From contig JALRLY010000262.1 in the NCBI GenBank assembly GCA_023647555.1, positions 1 to 64,000 of the forward strand: a DNA stretch of 64,000 nucleotides. The letters run 5' to 3'. Source of the DNA: Pancytospora philotis. Lineage: Eukaryota; Microsporidia. Positions 17,863-27,058 of this stretch are shown here, piece after piece; position 1 is the stretch's first letter, and every line of letters starts with the position of its first letter. Made by a program: the position numbers and the translations under genes. The notes below the pieces were generated by a model. The model searched no databases, was not told where the DNA came from, and worked only from the letters and a program-made list of their open reading frames with translations.

Positions 17863-18588
17863 TTAGTAGTTGTAAGCAGCATTATGGTTCGTATAGCTGC
17901 TAGGGCCGGTTTCATACGGCGCAGGCATGCCGGGATAAGGATACGAGCTCGGCGCATAGCTCGGTGCCGGTGGCGGGTAGAGGGGTGCCTGGCTGTATGG
18001 ATTCGTCTGGGGATTGTATGGAGGGCTCGTACCGTGGTTCTGCGGCGCGGGCTGCCCCTGCGGAGAGAAAATGCGAGAGGCCAGTCCCCCAAGCGAGCTC
18101 AGCAGTCCGCCCTGCGACTGCCGGCCACCGCCGGCATAGCTCCCCAAAAAGCTCCCAAAGAACGACCCGAGCATCGAAGTAGTAGGGACCGGCTGCGGTG
18201 CATACCGGTTCTGGAGGTAGGATCCTGCGAGCCCAAGCAGGCCGCTCGCCCAGTCGCTCCCGCTCTGTTGCGGTCTCTGGCCGACGTAGGCTGCCAGCGT
18301 CTCCATTTCGTTCTGGTACCTGCCGCTCGAAAGCTCTGCTGCGAGATCCTGGCGACTGAGGCCCTGTGTGCCCAGCAGGTCCCCTATCCCGCTCTGGATG
18401 TTTCCGCCGCTAGTGCAGTCCCCGAGCTTTTCGCAGAGGAACCGCTGCAGCGAGTTTTCGATTGATCCGATAGCGCCGCGCGCAGCCTCCGCGCCTACTT
18501 CGCCCGCGATGCCACTAAAGCTGAGAGTGCCTTGTGCGCGCAGCAATCCCAACCCTACACAAAAAACAGTAACTGCAGCGCATTGCAT
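17863..18588 (-). CDS. Secreted protein with Gly/Ser-rich middle and Pro/Tyr-rich tail
   Basis: 241 residues. Signal peptide MQCAAVTVFCVGLGLLRAQG. The first part is helical with a CEKLGDC pair; the middle is glycine/serine-rich (GSFFGSFLGSYAGGG, GGLLSSLGGLASRIF), and the last 60 residues are Pro/Tyr/Ala-rich (YPPPAPSYAPSSYPYPG) ending in YNY. This composition resembles structural extracellular proteins such as spore-wall or polar-tube components, but there is no sequence proof. No membrane anchor at the C-terminus. Confidence 0.7.
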   Translation of the reverse strand: MQCAAVTVFCVGLGLLRAQGTLSFSGIAGEVGAEAARGAIGSIENSLQRFLCEKLGDCTSGGNIQSGIGDLLGTQGLSRQDLAAELSSGRYQNEMETLAAYVGQRPQQSGSDWASGLLGLAGSYLQNRYAPQPVPTTSMLGSFFGSFLGSYAGGGRQSQGGLLSSLGGLASRIFSPQGQPAPQNHGTSPPYNPQTNPYSQAPLYPPPAPSYAPSSYPYPGMPAPYETGPSSYTNHNAAYNY

Positions 18589-19052
18589 AGTTCGCGTATT
18601 CAGCGGCAATAAATGCAACACGTGAAACTAACGGCTAGTGATCATTTTGATACTGGCAAGCTGCTGTACGACCACTGAGCCTGCAGAGTAGCATACATCA
18701 ATTAAAGTTGATTTTAGCCTTGCATAGTCTCGATTGCGGCTCCGCACCATTTAAGAGGTTGCGGTTATTGCGGAAATCTATGAGTAGCACTGATACATCA
18801 CAATGTGCCAAATGTTACATAATTGACGCGATCGAAGAGGATAGTTAAATATATCGAGCAAGAAGCCTCTTCGCGACTATATTTTCACAGTTACTGTATG
18901 CTATAGTTGGTCAAAGTGTTTAAATGCGCTGCATTTCTTTGGACAGCTTCTAGCATTAGCGCTGAGCCGCTGCACCACTCGCCGGTGCACCGCCCGTCCG
19001 GACAAATTTTCGGATGATCCGGGCAGATCGCACAAAATTTTTAGGAGCCCCA
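18589..19052. other. Divergent intergenic region
   Basis: About 460 bp, A/T-rich on the left and G/C-rich near the karyopherin start. The core element for the right gene is at 19034-19052. No RNA gene or ORF is supported. Confidence 0.5.
19034..19052 (+). promoter_or_regulatory. Start-proximal element of the karyopherin gene
   Basis: AAAATTTTTAGGAGCCCCA lies directly before the ATG and decides between this ATG and in-frame codons upstream. Confidence 0.6.
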
Positions 19053-21179
19053 ATGCTCCTTTCGCTGCTCAAAAGCGGGTCTGCGTCGAACTCCGAGACG
19101 ATAAAGCTCATCGAGAGCGAGGTTGAGCGGCTTGTCGCGGCTCCCACGCTCGCCGAGCTCGCTGAGTTTCTGGAGACGAACGACGCGACCTGCGTCATGT
19201 ACGCCTGCAAGATCATCGAGCTGCGCGCGCTGCGGGGCGTGCACAGCCGCTCGCTCGCGCCCGAGATCGAGTTTGTGACCTGCCTGATCCGCCAGAACCA
19301 GGGCTACCACGCGTGCAAGGTGTATGCGCTGCTCGGGCTGTTCTGCTGGCCGAACGCGATGCCCGGCTTCCTGAACGAGATTTCGGGGATGCTGGGCACG
19401 AAGGCCGGCTACCAGACGCTGCTGCTGTTCCTCGAGCAGCTGAACTGCAACACGAACATCGACGAGAAACGGCGCGCGGAGCTCAAGACCGGGATGGGGA
19501 TGGTGATGGGCGGCCTCATGCAGCAGTTCTCCGACGGCTTCGCCGGGTTCATCATTCCGATCTTCACGCAGCTGCTCAAGGTGATGCCGCTCAACTACGA
19601 CTGGTCGATCGTGCTGCGCTGCAGCGCGGACTACCCGATGGAGGCCATTGATTTCCTGACGGACGCCGCCTCTCTCATCGATCCCAGCAAGATCGTTGAC
19701 ACGCTCGCTGTGCTCCCGCCCTCCGCGCTGATGCTGCAGACGGTCTCGTCGCTCAAGGCGAAGGACATGGAGCCGGTCTACATCTACGCGCTCCGCTGCC
19801 TCTCCGAGGACACGGACTGCTTCATCTTTGCCCTCGATTTTTGGCAGCGCGTGTTCGCGAAGGCCGGCCACGAGGCCATTCTCGCGCCCGTGCTGCTCGC
19901 CGTGTCGCAGACGTACGCCGAGATCGATGAGTCCGCGCGCGAGGACGCCGAGAGCTACTTCTTCGGCTTCTGGACTGTTGTCGCCAAGAACTACCCGGCC
20001 GTTGGCACCGACTTTGTGCGCTCCAATGCCCAGGCGCTGCCGGCGCGCGTTGTTGTCAGCTTCCTGAACAAGATCGCCCGGACCGACGCCTACATGCTCA
20101 ACTTCACATTCGGCATTCCCTACCTCGACGCGTACGTGGCCTATCTGACCGGCAGCCCCGCGGCGCCGTCGCTCATCGGGACCCTCGATCTCCAGGAGAA
20201 GGACAATATTAAGCTTGTGCTCCTGATCCTCCAGAAGTACAGCCTGCCCGAGGAGCAGATTCGCACGCTGCTGGGCCTGTGCCCGGCCAACCTGGCCAGC
20301 TCGAGCGAGCTGCGCGTCGAGTGCCTCTCGCGCCTCGGGATGCAGAGCGACTTCAGCGCCGAGTGGACGATGCCCATGGTCATCGAGTACTACTACTGGC
20401 TGAAGAAGGACAAGGCGCACTACTCGAAGTACCGGGAGTCGTTCTACGGCCTGTTTTTGCGGAGCGCCCCCTTCGACCGCTGCTTCTCCATCCTGCAGAT
20501 GCTCGGCGATGTCCCCGGCCACATTCTGCAGCACATCTACGACGGGCTGGCCAAGTACCCGTTCATCGAGCTCTGCTGCTTCAATAACGATATGCTCTGC
20601 TACCTGGGCAGCGAGATTCAGAACCCGTTTGTGCAGCTGGAGGTGCAGCGCTTCGTGCAGGAGTGGACGAAGATCACGAGCCACGTGGAGTACTACCAGG
20701 CGCTCAAGTCGCTGCTCAACATATTCAGCGGCAAGATGGAGCAGCCGGGCATGGCTGATCTGCTGCTGGACCTCCTCGTCATCGACTACTCCCCGACCGT
20801 CAACAAGATCTGCGCGATTTTCACCGCCTACAAGGGCCTCTACAACACCCAGAAGGCCGTGTACTTCTTCGGCGTGGCGTACAACGCGTCGAGCCTCGAG
20901 GGGTCGCGTGCGCAGCTCGTGAGCGCGCTCACCGCGTGCCTCTTCGCCGCGGACGGCCCCGACGCCTTCAGCGCGATCCTGAGCCTGCCGGTCGAGAAGT
21001 GCCGCGAGGTGCGCCAGCAGATGGAGAAGGCGAACAAGAAAACCGCACAGAACATGGTGCGCGCGCTGATCAAGGACTTCCGCGGCAAGGCGTTCCGGCA
21101 CATGTTCGCGAGCGACCTCAAGGTCACCAAGCAGAACTTCCTCAACAGCACAAAGCCCGCCGAGGTGGATTCTGATTAA
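19053..21179 (+). CDS. Karyopherin / exportin-like HEAT-repeat protein
   Basis: 708 residues, almost all paired helices. The segment YQTLLLFLEQLNCNTNIDEKRRAELKTGM at about 127-155 resembles the Xpo1-like domain of exportins, where a helix ending in a [D/E]xRRxEL pattern follows. The C-terminal VRALIKDFRGKAFRHMF resembles the end of exportin-5/Msn5. It is shorter than fungal exportins (950-1250), in line with gene reduction. Such proteins carry tRNA, RNA or protein cargo out of the nucleus with Ran-GTP; a RanGAP gene is in the same window. The subfamily is not settled (Msn5, Los1 or Mtr10 type). AATAAA overlaps the stop. Confidence 0.6.
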   Translation: MLLSLLKSGSASNSETIKLIESEVERLVAAPTLAELAEFLETNDATCVMYACKIIELRALRGVHSRSLAPEIEFVTCLIRQNQGYHACKVYALLGLFCWPNAMPGFLNEISGMLGTKAGYQTLLLFLEQLNCNTNIDEKRRAELKTGMGMVMGGLMQQFSDGFAGFIIPIFTQLLKVMPLNYDWSIVLRCSADYPMEAIDFLTDAASLIDPSKIVDTLAVLPPSALMLQTVSSLKAKDMEPVYIYALRCLSEDTDCFIFALDFWQRVFAKAGHEAILAPVLLAVSQTYAEIDESAREDAESYFFGFWTVVAKNYPAVGTDFVRSNAQALPARVVVSFLNKIARTDAYMLNFTFGIPYLDAYVAYLTGSPAAPSLIGTLDLQEKDNIKLVLLILQKYSLPEEQIRTLLGLCPANLASSSELRVECLSRLGMQSDFSAEWTMPMVIEYYYWLKKDKAHYSKYRESFYGLFLRSAPFDRCFSILQMLGDVPGHILQHIYDGLAKYPFIELCCFNNDMLCYLGSEIQNPFVQLEVQRFVQEWTKITSHVEYYQALKSLLNIFSGKMEQPGMADLLLDLLVIDYSPTVNKICAIFTAYKGLYNTQKAVYFFGVAYNASSLEGSRAQLVSALTACLFAADGPDAFSAILSLPVEKCREVRQQMEKANKKTAQNMVRALIKDFRGKAFRHMFASDLKVTKQNFLNSTKPAEVDSD

Positions 21180-21362
21180 ATAAAAGATAAATATTCGTGG
21201 ATTTGCGCTATTTTAGATTTGCTGTTCGTGGTTTGGCTACTATTATTTTGGTCACTGCGGTTATCGGCTGCGTTTCACTTGCTTGGCGCTGAAAGCAGCG
21301 GCAGTCGACATGTGAAAATAGTGAAACAAGGCGTTTAAGTATTTTCCGTGGTGAGGCTGCTA

Positions 21363-22064
21363 ATGCTGCTTGGCTGGTTCTTCTCAGTAGCTTTGCAAGC
21401 TGCGCGGCCTGTATCTGAGCATAATGTCTTACAGTCGTCCGAATCGAGCGATGTGTTCAGAGAGAGGCCGGACAAAGCAGACCAATTGCTGGCTCTGAAC
21501 GACGTATCCCTGGGCGATGATGCTTTAGACCCGCACGAATACAAGTCCGCTGCTGTAACCGCTGCTGCTAACAACGCGCAGCTCGATGCACAGCGCGACA
21601 GGCTGGCCGCGTATCTGGGCGTAGACGAGGTATCCTCTTTGACCAGCCCGGATCTCTGGCAGCGCATCCACGACTGGCTCATGGCCAACTGGGACAGTAT
21701 CGTCACCGAGGGCTACCTCGGTATCACGCTGCACGTTCGGTACAACTTTTGCTTGTACATCATCATGCTGATACCCGCCGAGGCCATCTTTCCGCTGCCT
21801 TCGGCCTACACCTTTCTGGTGCCCAGACGGGCCAAGCGTGTGCCCGTAATCAGCGACTTCCTTAAAAGGCTCGAGGAATTTCTAAAATTTGTCAAGAAGC
21901 GCAGCGGGGAGCAGTTCCTCATCCCGTTCACTATTGGGCGTAGGTTCAGTGCAAAGGAGGACCTCAGCTTTGTGCTCAGGATCCCTGCGCTCATATCCAC
22001 GGATCCAATCCAGGTCATCCGCTGGTTTCTGGACTTTGAGCTGAAGGCAGACGGCTTCAAATAG
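21363..22064 (+). CDS. Predicted secreted or membrane-associated protein, unknown
   Basis: 233 residues. The first ATG gives the signal peptide MLLGWFFSVALQAA. A polar region of about 90 residues follows, then a tryptophan-containing helix and a hydrophobic stretch (NFCLYIIMLIPAEAIFPLP) that may be a membrane segment. The C-terminal half is basic then mixed. The signal peptide start MLLG matches that of secreted family member A (MLLGTIF), but the rest does not. No family recognised. Confidence 0.65.
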   Translation: MLLGWFFSVALQAARPVSEHNVLQSSESSDVFRERPDKADQLLALNDVSLGDDALDPHEYKSAAVTAAANNAQLDAQRDRLAAYLGVDEVSSLTSPDLWQRIHDWLMANWDSIVTEGYLGITLHVRYNFCLYIIMLIPAEAIFPLPSAYTFLVPRRAKRVPVISDFLKRLEEFLKFVKKRSGEQFLIPFTIGRRFSAKEDLSFVLRIPALISTDPIQVIRWFLDFELKADGFK

Positions 22065-22215
22065 TACTGAATGGTTAGACTGTTGCATCTGTGGATGCAT
22101 CGGACGTGCCCCGTCATTAATGACGCTTGGCTGCGGCGTTACCAAAAAATGAGCACACAAAACGCCTGAGCAAGCAGTCAAGGCGCAGGGCGAATGCCGC
22201 GGCTAAGGTAAGAAT

Positions 22216-22482
22216 TTATAAATGGGTCTTCTCCTTCAGCATCTTCTCGAGCTCGCTGCAGCCGCCGACAAAGAGCTCGTCGCGGTAAATTTTTGGGTAT
22301 GTCCTGTGCCCGGTGATCGATGTGATGTCGGCATCGAGTTCGGCATACTCCCTGTGGTCGAACACCTTGTGCTCGATCCCGTGCTCGTTGAGCAGCTTGA
22401 CCGCTTTGACACAGAAAGGGCAGCCCTGCTTGTAGATCACGAACGTAGGGACGCTGAGCAGTATTTGCTGGAGTGGCGACAT
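22216..22482 (-). CDS. Glutaredoxin, dithiol type
   Basis: 88 residues. One thioredoxin-fold domain with the active site CPFC (YKQGCPFCVKAVKLL) near residues 19-22, the cis-proline segment TYPKIYRDELFVGG, and a terminal helix. It reduces disulfides or glutathione-mixed disulfides using glutathione, probably in the cytosol. CPFC in place of the usual CPYC is a common conservative change. The ATG follows a CCCCC run; upstream codons in frame belong to the shared promoter with the next, divergent gene. Confidence 0.88.
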   Translation of the reverse strand: MSPLQQILLSVPTFVIYKQGCPFCVKAVKLLNEHGIEHKVFDHREYAELDADITSITGHRTYPKIYRDELFVGGCSELEKMLKEKTHL

Positions 22483-22683
22483 GGGGGCAGTAGGCAGTGG
22501 CTTTTTATCGCGCATCTGTTTCATTTGCAGCCCACAGTGCTCGCCATTGGCGTGCCTGAATGCACTGACGAATGAGAGCACACCGAGAGGAGCTGGGGCT
22601 GTGTATCGCCGGGTTGAGGCAGCATCCTACAATACATCACATTTTGCTTGCGATTTGTAGGGCCCTCCAAGCCACCCTTGCAT

Positions 22684-24558
22684 ATGGATGTATTCAGTGC
22701 AGCGATGAAGAAGGTGCAGAGCAGAAGGGAAAAAGGGCGCAAAGAGCACATCGTAGAAAGGGTAATCTGCACCATCGATAAAGACGAGGATAGACATACG
22801 CAGTGCCATATGTTTAAGGCTGCGCAAGCAGCAATACATCCAATACTTAAACCAGCTGGAGAGAACCCTAGGCCGATTAAAACTGAGCGAATACCAGCGG
22901 CGGAGAATAAGCAAAAAACCCTCAGCGATCTGCTGCTGCTTAAAAGATACCTGAAGTGCGAAGACGAGGCTCTTTTGATGCGCAGCAGCAGAGAATTCCT
23001 CACAGAAAGCCTATCGGATAGCTGCGTGGATTACGCCCAAAGACTGAAGATAGCGGGGTATCTGCTTAAAACAGCGCAGCAGTCGTTGCTTTCTATCTCA
23101 ATTCATGAAACCACTGGCACCATACAGCTAGGCGCCGCAGATAGCAGCGTCCCGCAGCGGGTTAGAGCCGTACAGCGCGACTATCCGTGCTTCCGCTCCG
23201 TCTTGGCTCTAAAATCAGAGCATGTCGAAACCGCGTATGCGCTCCTGCAGGCGGCAAACAGGCACTTGGCGGTGCTGACAGATTTCACCAAGGACCAGCT
23301 GTACAATTTCATAAACGAGCACCTCAGTGATGTACAGCCGTGTGCTTTGCTTTGTCCAGCTGTGGAGTCTGTAGCTATGCTGGTGCGAATGGCGCCAAGC
23401 TGCACCTTTAAGATGATCCTCTCAGTATACCTAAAGCTGCAGTACGCCTATCTGACAAAGGGCTTCATCCACGTCTTCTTCGACACCAGCTACGGGAGCC
23501 TAAGTGGAAAGCAGACAGCCATGCTGCGGCTGATCAAGGCGAAGGAGCTGTTCAAGCTACATAGGCGAGAGGAAGAGCGCGGGCTCCCGCGTAATTGCCT
23601 AAGAATTCTGGACAAAATCAAGACCTGGCAGAGTCGCAGCCTTAAGACCAGCATCTACAGATACGTCGGCGATTTCCACACGTTGATGGAGCTGCAGCGT
23701 GGCCGGATCGATGAATACGTCGCGCTATGGCATCTGAACAGGCCGCTCGCGTTGGAGAGGATAGGCGCGAGGCTTGGCGGGCCAAATGCGACGCAAAATA
23801 CCATAAGGACAGACTACAGTGCAATCCTACCTCAGCTATGCACAGCGCTCAATATTTCGGCTGATGCTTCGGCGTTCGTGCTGCGTCTTTTTCTCCTGTA
23901 TGCTGAGCTTACGGAGGAAAGCGGGCACTGCCCAGTGGCCATCTACACCGCGGCGCTCCAGCGATGCGGTGGCGCACCAAAGATATGCCTCGCTCTGCTC
24001 AGGTATCTGAAAAGCCGCGACTTGGAAACAGCGTATGCATACGGCCGCGGACTCTGCGAGCGGGTAGTGCAGGCGAAAGGAGAAGACGATCCATGCACGG
24101 ATATAATCCTGTACGAGACATGCGTCACCGCCCGTAAGGCTGGCAAAGACTACATGCGCCTGCTCAACGTACTCCGCAAGTCTAGGAACATTCCGCTCCT
24201 CGTTCAGGAAATGCACTACTTCGAGCTCCGCGGCACGGCTGCGCTCGAAGGACGCTGTGGCACCTACACAAGCCTGTTTCTCTTTAAGGCCGTTCTGCGG
24301 CGGGACTGCAACAGGAGCGGATGCTGCAGCGCGTGCAGAGATGAGTTTTCGTACGTGGGGCAGCTCGTGCACAAGTTCAAGGAAAACGGCGATTTCGTGC
24401 TTCTGCACTACCTGATCCACTGCGATCCATCCATCCGCCGGCAGTGCGAGCATCTGGAGCCGACCGAGGGTTTCTACTGGCCGCGGCTCGGCCATTTGGC
24501 TGGTTTCCAAGCTAAAATGGATAGGGGGCTCGCCATGGCCGTCTACGATTGCCTGTAG
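22684..24558 (+). CDS. Large helical protein of unknown function
   Basis: 624 residues. No signal peptide. A basic N-terminus (KKVQSRREKGRKEH) leads into a long alpha-helical body with regular leucines and a C-terminal cysteine cluster (CNRSGCCSACRDEF) that could bind a metal. Conserved-looking stretches include FIHVFFDTSYGSLSGKQTAMLRLIKAKELF. I could not match it to a family; a gamma-tubulin-complex or vesicle-tethering scaffold is possible in shape only. Codon use is less G/C-biased than in the neighbouring Fcf1 gene. Confidence 0.7.
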   Translation: MDVFSAAMKKVQSRREKGRKEHIVERVICTIDKDEDRHTQCHMFKAAQAAIHPILKPAGENPRPIKTERIPAAENKQKTLSDLLLLKRYLKCEDEALLMRSSREFLTESLSDSCVDYAQRLKIAGYLLKTAQQSLLSISIHETTGTIQLGAADSSVPQRVRAVQRDYPCFRSVLALKSEHVETAYALLQAANRHLAVLTDFTKDQLYNFINEHLSDVQPCALLCPAVESVAMLVRMAPSCTFKMILSVYLKLQYAYLTKGFIHVFFDTSYGSLSGKQTAMLRLIKAKELFKLHRREEERGLPRNCLRILDKIKTWQSRSLKTSIYRYVGDFHTLMELQRGRIDEYVALWHLNRPLALERIGARLGGPNATQNTIRTDYSAILPQLCTALNISADASAFVLRLFLLYAELTEESGHCPVAIYTAALQRCGGAPKICLALLRYLKSRDLETAYAYGRGLCERVVQAKGEDDPCTDIILYETCVTARKAGKDYMRLLNVLRKSRNIPLLVQEMHYFELRGTAALEGRCGTYTSLFLFKAVLRRDCNRSGCCSACRDEFSYVGQLVHKFKENGDFVLLHYLIHCDPSIRRQCEHLEPTEGFYWPRLGHLAGFQAKMDRGLAMAVYDCL

Positions 24559-24713
24559 GAGTTGAGAGAAGATTTACACACAAGATCTGACCTATGCGAT
24601 TGTTAAATACTGTAATGCGACTCCAGCAGTGCTGCATATTTGTCTGACAGCATAACGGGCACTCGCCCGGATTTTTGCGGCGCCATTAAAACTTTGCGTC
24701 GGCCACCGCTCCG

Positions 24714-25247
24714 ATGGGGGCCAAAGCGCGGATGAAGAAAGTCAAGAAGATGGCAGCCAAGAAGCGCGCGGAGGAGGAGGCCGCCGAGGAGGTGATCGAG
24801 GACTCGCTGTCCTCGGGCGCGGAGGAGCGGATGATTCTGAACTCCGCCATCAAGCCGCCGTACGAAGTCCTGCTCGACACGAACTTCATAAACGACTGCG
24901 TGCGCAAGAAACTGGAGATGGAGACCATACTGACCGAGTGCCTCGAGGCGAACGTCAAGCTGTTCACCACCGAGTGCGTGTTTGCTGAGCTGGAGAAGCT
25001 CGGGCGCGTCTTCCGCGTCGCGCTGAACATGCTGAAGAAGATGAACGTGAAGGTGCTGAAGTGCCTCCACAAGGGGACGTACGCCGATAACTGCATTCTC
25101 CAGCGCGTGCAGGAGTTCAAGTGCTACATCGTGGCCACCAGCGATACGAATCTGCGGCAGCGGATCAAGAAGGAGCGCGGCGTGCCGATCGTCTACTTCA
25201 GAGGCCGTAGATGCGAGGTGGAGCGCTTCGCCCCTGGTCTGATGTGA
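24714..25247 (+). CDS. FCF1: rRNA processing PIN-domain endonuclease Fcf1/Utp24
   Basis: 177 residues. Fcf1 cuts pre-rRNA at sites A1 and A2 in the small-subunit processome. After a lysine-rich N-terminus, the PIN domain runs from PPYEVLLDTNFIND to the end. The acidic metal ligands are visible: D in LLDTNF, E in FAELEKLG, and D in YADNC and in ATSDTNLRQR. HKGTYADNCILQRV and ECYIVAT-like KCYIVATSD are near-identical to the yeast and human proteins. Length is close to yeast (189). Confidence 0.93.
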   Translation: MGAKARMKKVKKMAAKKRAEEEAAEEVIEDSLSSGAEERMILNSAIKPPYEVLLDTNFINDCVRKKLEMETILTECLEANVKLFTTECVFAELEKLGRVFRVALNMLKKMNVKVLKCLHKGTYADNCILQRVQEFKCYIVATSDTNLRQRIKKERGVPIVYFRGRRCEVERFAPGLM

Positions 25248-25576
25248 GCCGAGGGTGTCATGCTCGAAAGGAGTGGTTGCAGCATTTGTGCTGTATGCCT
25301 TGCAAACACAATAGAGCGTTCTCTTCAATTAATAAACGTATGGTTCAATACAGTTTGTCGACTTGTCTGTAGTTTTTTCTTAACGTTTAAAACTAATACA
25401 TTTAAAGATAGAGGCTGTTTTAAAAGAAGATTACGGAGTATAAGAGTACCGACTACTAGGGCCAAAAACCGTTCGATCTAAGAAACGAGTACTTTGTCAT
25501 AGCAACTGCTACTACTGAATAGCATATTCGAATACATGAATCTGATAACGACAACTATGATTTAATAAAGTCTCAG
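25248..25576. other. A/T-rich intergenic region between convergent genes
   Basis: About 330 bp, noticeably A/T-rich, between the stops of Fcf1 and Ytm1. AATAAA-like signals are present (AATTAATAAACG near 25330, and ATTAAA for the minus gene near the right edge). No gene or RNA is supported. Confidence 0.5.
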
Positions 25577-26623
25577 TTAACACACGCCAAAACGCTCTAG
25601 TTTGTAGCCCGCTATCTTGCAGCCGTTCGCCACGTACAGCATGTCTGCTGCGATGGCTATCGCGTTGATCTGCTCGTCAAAATAGAAGCACGCCCGCTCG
25701 CTCAGCGTATTGGCATCGACGCTAATTACGGCATTCTGCGAGGCCAGCAGCAGCGTGTTTCCGTGGACCAGGATGCGGTCGACGCAGCGCAGGCCCACGG
25801 GCTGAGACCGCGTCTCGCCGTCGCCCAGGACGAGCAGAACACCATCAGAGGTGGCGGCGTAGACCGTGTCGCCTGCCGCAGCAACGGCGGTCACGGGATG
25901 CTTAGTGAAGTAGGTCCTGCGCTTGCCGTTGGTGAGGCTGTGGCGCACAACCACGTCCAGCGACTCGACCCACAGCAGAGCCGAGCCGGCAAGACTGAGC
26001 GCCCTGAACGTGTCCTCGGTGTAAAGGAGCTCGCGCTTCTCCGCAGAGATGAGCTGGATCTGCTTCTTCTCAGACCCGGCCACCAGGGCCTCGCCGGAGG
26101 CGACCAGCGCGTGGACGAAGCCTCCGAAGGTCCACACGGGCTCTTCTGCGACCGCAAGCGAGCCATCGACCTCGTGCGCGCGCTTAACTTCGCAGCCAGT
26201 GGCAAAGAAGAGGTCGCTGCCGCCGACCGCGCTCGTCACGCCGCAGCAGATCTCGCGGGCACCGTGCACATCCAGCAGCGCGCCGTTGTAGAGCACGGCG
26301 TACAGCTTGTCGCCGTAGACCGCAAGCTCGACCACGACATCGTCCACCTGGACCTCCGAGTCCTCCTTCTGGTCCTTGATGTCCACGTAGTCGATCACGA
26401 TCGTGTTTTCGCTGCCGAGGCCGTGCTTCTCCATCGTGTCGGCCACGGAAGCCGTTATTCTGTCGCCGCAGTAGTAGAACAGATACGCGCTGTCCTTTTC
26501 CAGGATGGTATTCAGATACGCGCCCAGGGCAGCCACATCGCTCGACGCGTCCATCTGCAGTGGCTCGGTGATCACGGCGTGGTCCTGCAGATCGCGCAGC
26601 TGCACAACGACCGCGTGGAGCAT
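25577..26623 (-). CDS. YTM1: Ribosome assembly WD40 protein Ytm1/WDR12-like
   Basis: 348 residues. An NLE domain (about 1-95) shows the expected ending LNTILEKDSAYLFYYCGDRI...HGLGSENTIVIDYVD. A beta-propeller of diverged WD40-like repeats fills the rest. Ytm1 works with Erb1 and Nop7 on pre-60S particles and is pulled off by the Mdn1 MIDAS domain through the NLE domain. Rsa4 has the same domain layout and is the main alternative; the GLxSExTLxxxY pattern favours Ytm1. The ATG follows AAAATTTGGCCAC, with a second AAAAATTT a little further upstream. Confidence 0.68.
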   Translation of the reverse strand: MLHAVVVQLRDLQDHAVITEPLQMDASSDVAALGAYLNTILEKDSAYLFYYCGDRITASVADTMEKHGLGSENTIVIDYVDIKDQKEDSEVQVDDVVVELAVYGDKLYAVLYNGALLDVHGAREICCGVTSAVGGSDLFFATGCEVKRAHEVDGSLAVAEEPVWTFGGFVHALVASGEALVAGSEKKQIQLISAEKRELLYTEDTFRALSLAGSALLWVESLDVVVRHSLTNGKRRTYFTKHPVTAVAAAGDTVYAATSDGVLLVLGDGETRSQPVGLRCVDRILVHGNTLLLASQNAVISVDANTLSERACFYFDEQINAIAIAADMLYVANGCKIAGYKLERFGVC

Positions 26624-27058
26624 GTGGCCAAATTTTGGGCAAATTTTTACGGGCAACGACACCGAGAAGCTTGCTGAAAATTAGCGCAACGGTTAGATGC
26701 GCACCAAACGGTATTTAAGACTGATTGGTGGCAGCCTTTCACCATTTTAGTTCAAAAGCACCATCGATTTTTACCCAACAATAACAGCAATTTCCACCTA
26801 CGGGTATACGATACCGTAGCGCTAGCTTCACTAGTATTAGAGCGCCCACCCTGGCTCGGTCTTGAGATGTGAAACAAGACAGCCGCTGCGCGTCGGAGAG
26901 TGAAACGAGCGTTTACGCCAAGCCGTCTGAAACCCAGTATTTAATAAAACACCAGTGCCAGGTGCAGCATGGGCACACAGAATCAGGGCGTATACTGCAG
27001 AACCGCACTGGCTGCGGGAGAGGATGGCAGCAAAAGCCGCAGACGAGGACTGGGCAGC
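26624..27058. other. Divergent intergenic region
   Basis: About 430 bp between Ytm1 and the next secreted gene. Two AAATTT blocks lie at its left edge on the minus strand. An in-frame ATG for the right-hand gene lies at 26969, but that extension would bury the signal peptide. Nothing else is supported. Confidence 0.45.

Noticed and set aside
19041..21101. 686-codon minus-strand frame opposite the karyopherin
   Set aside because: Same composition as other antisense shadows; no start element and no recognisable domain.
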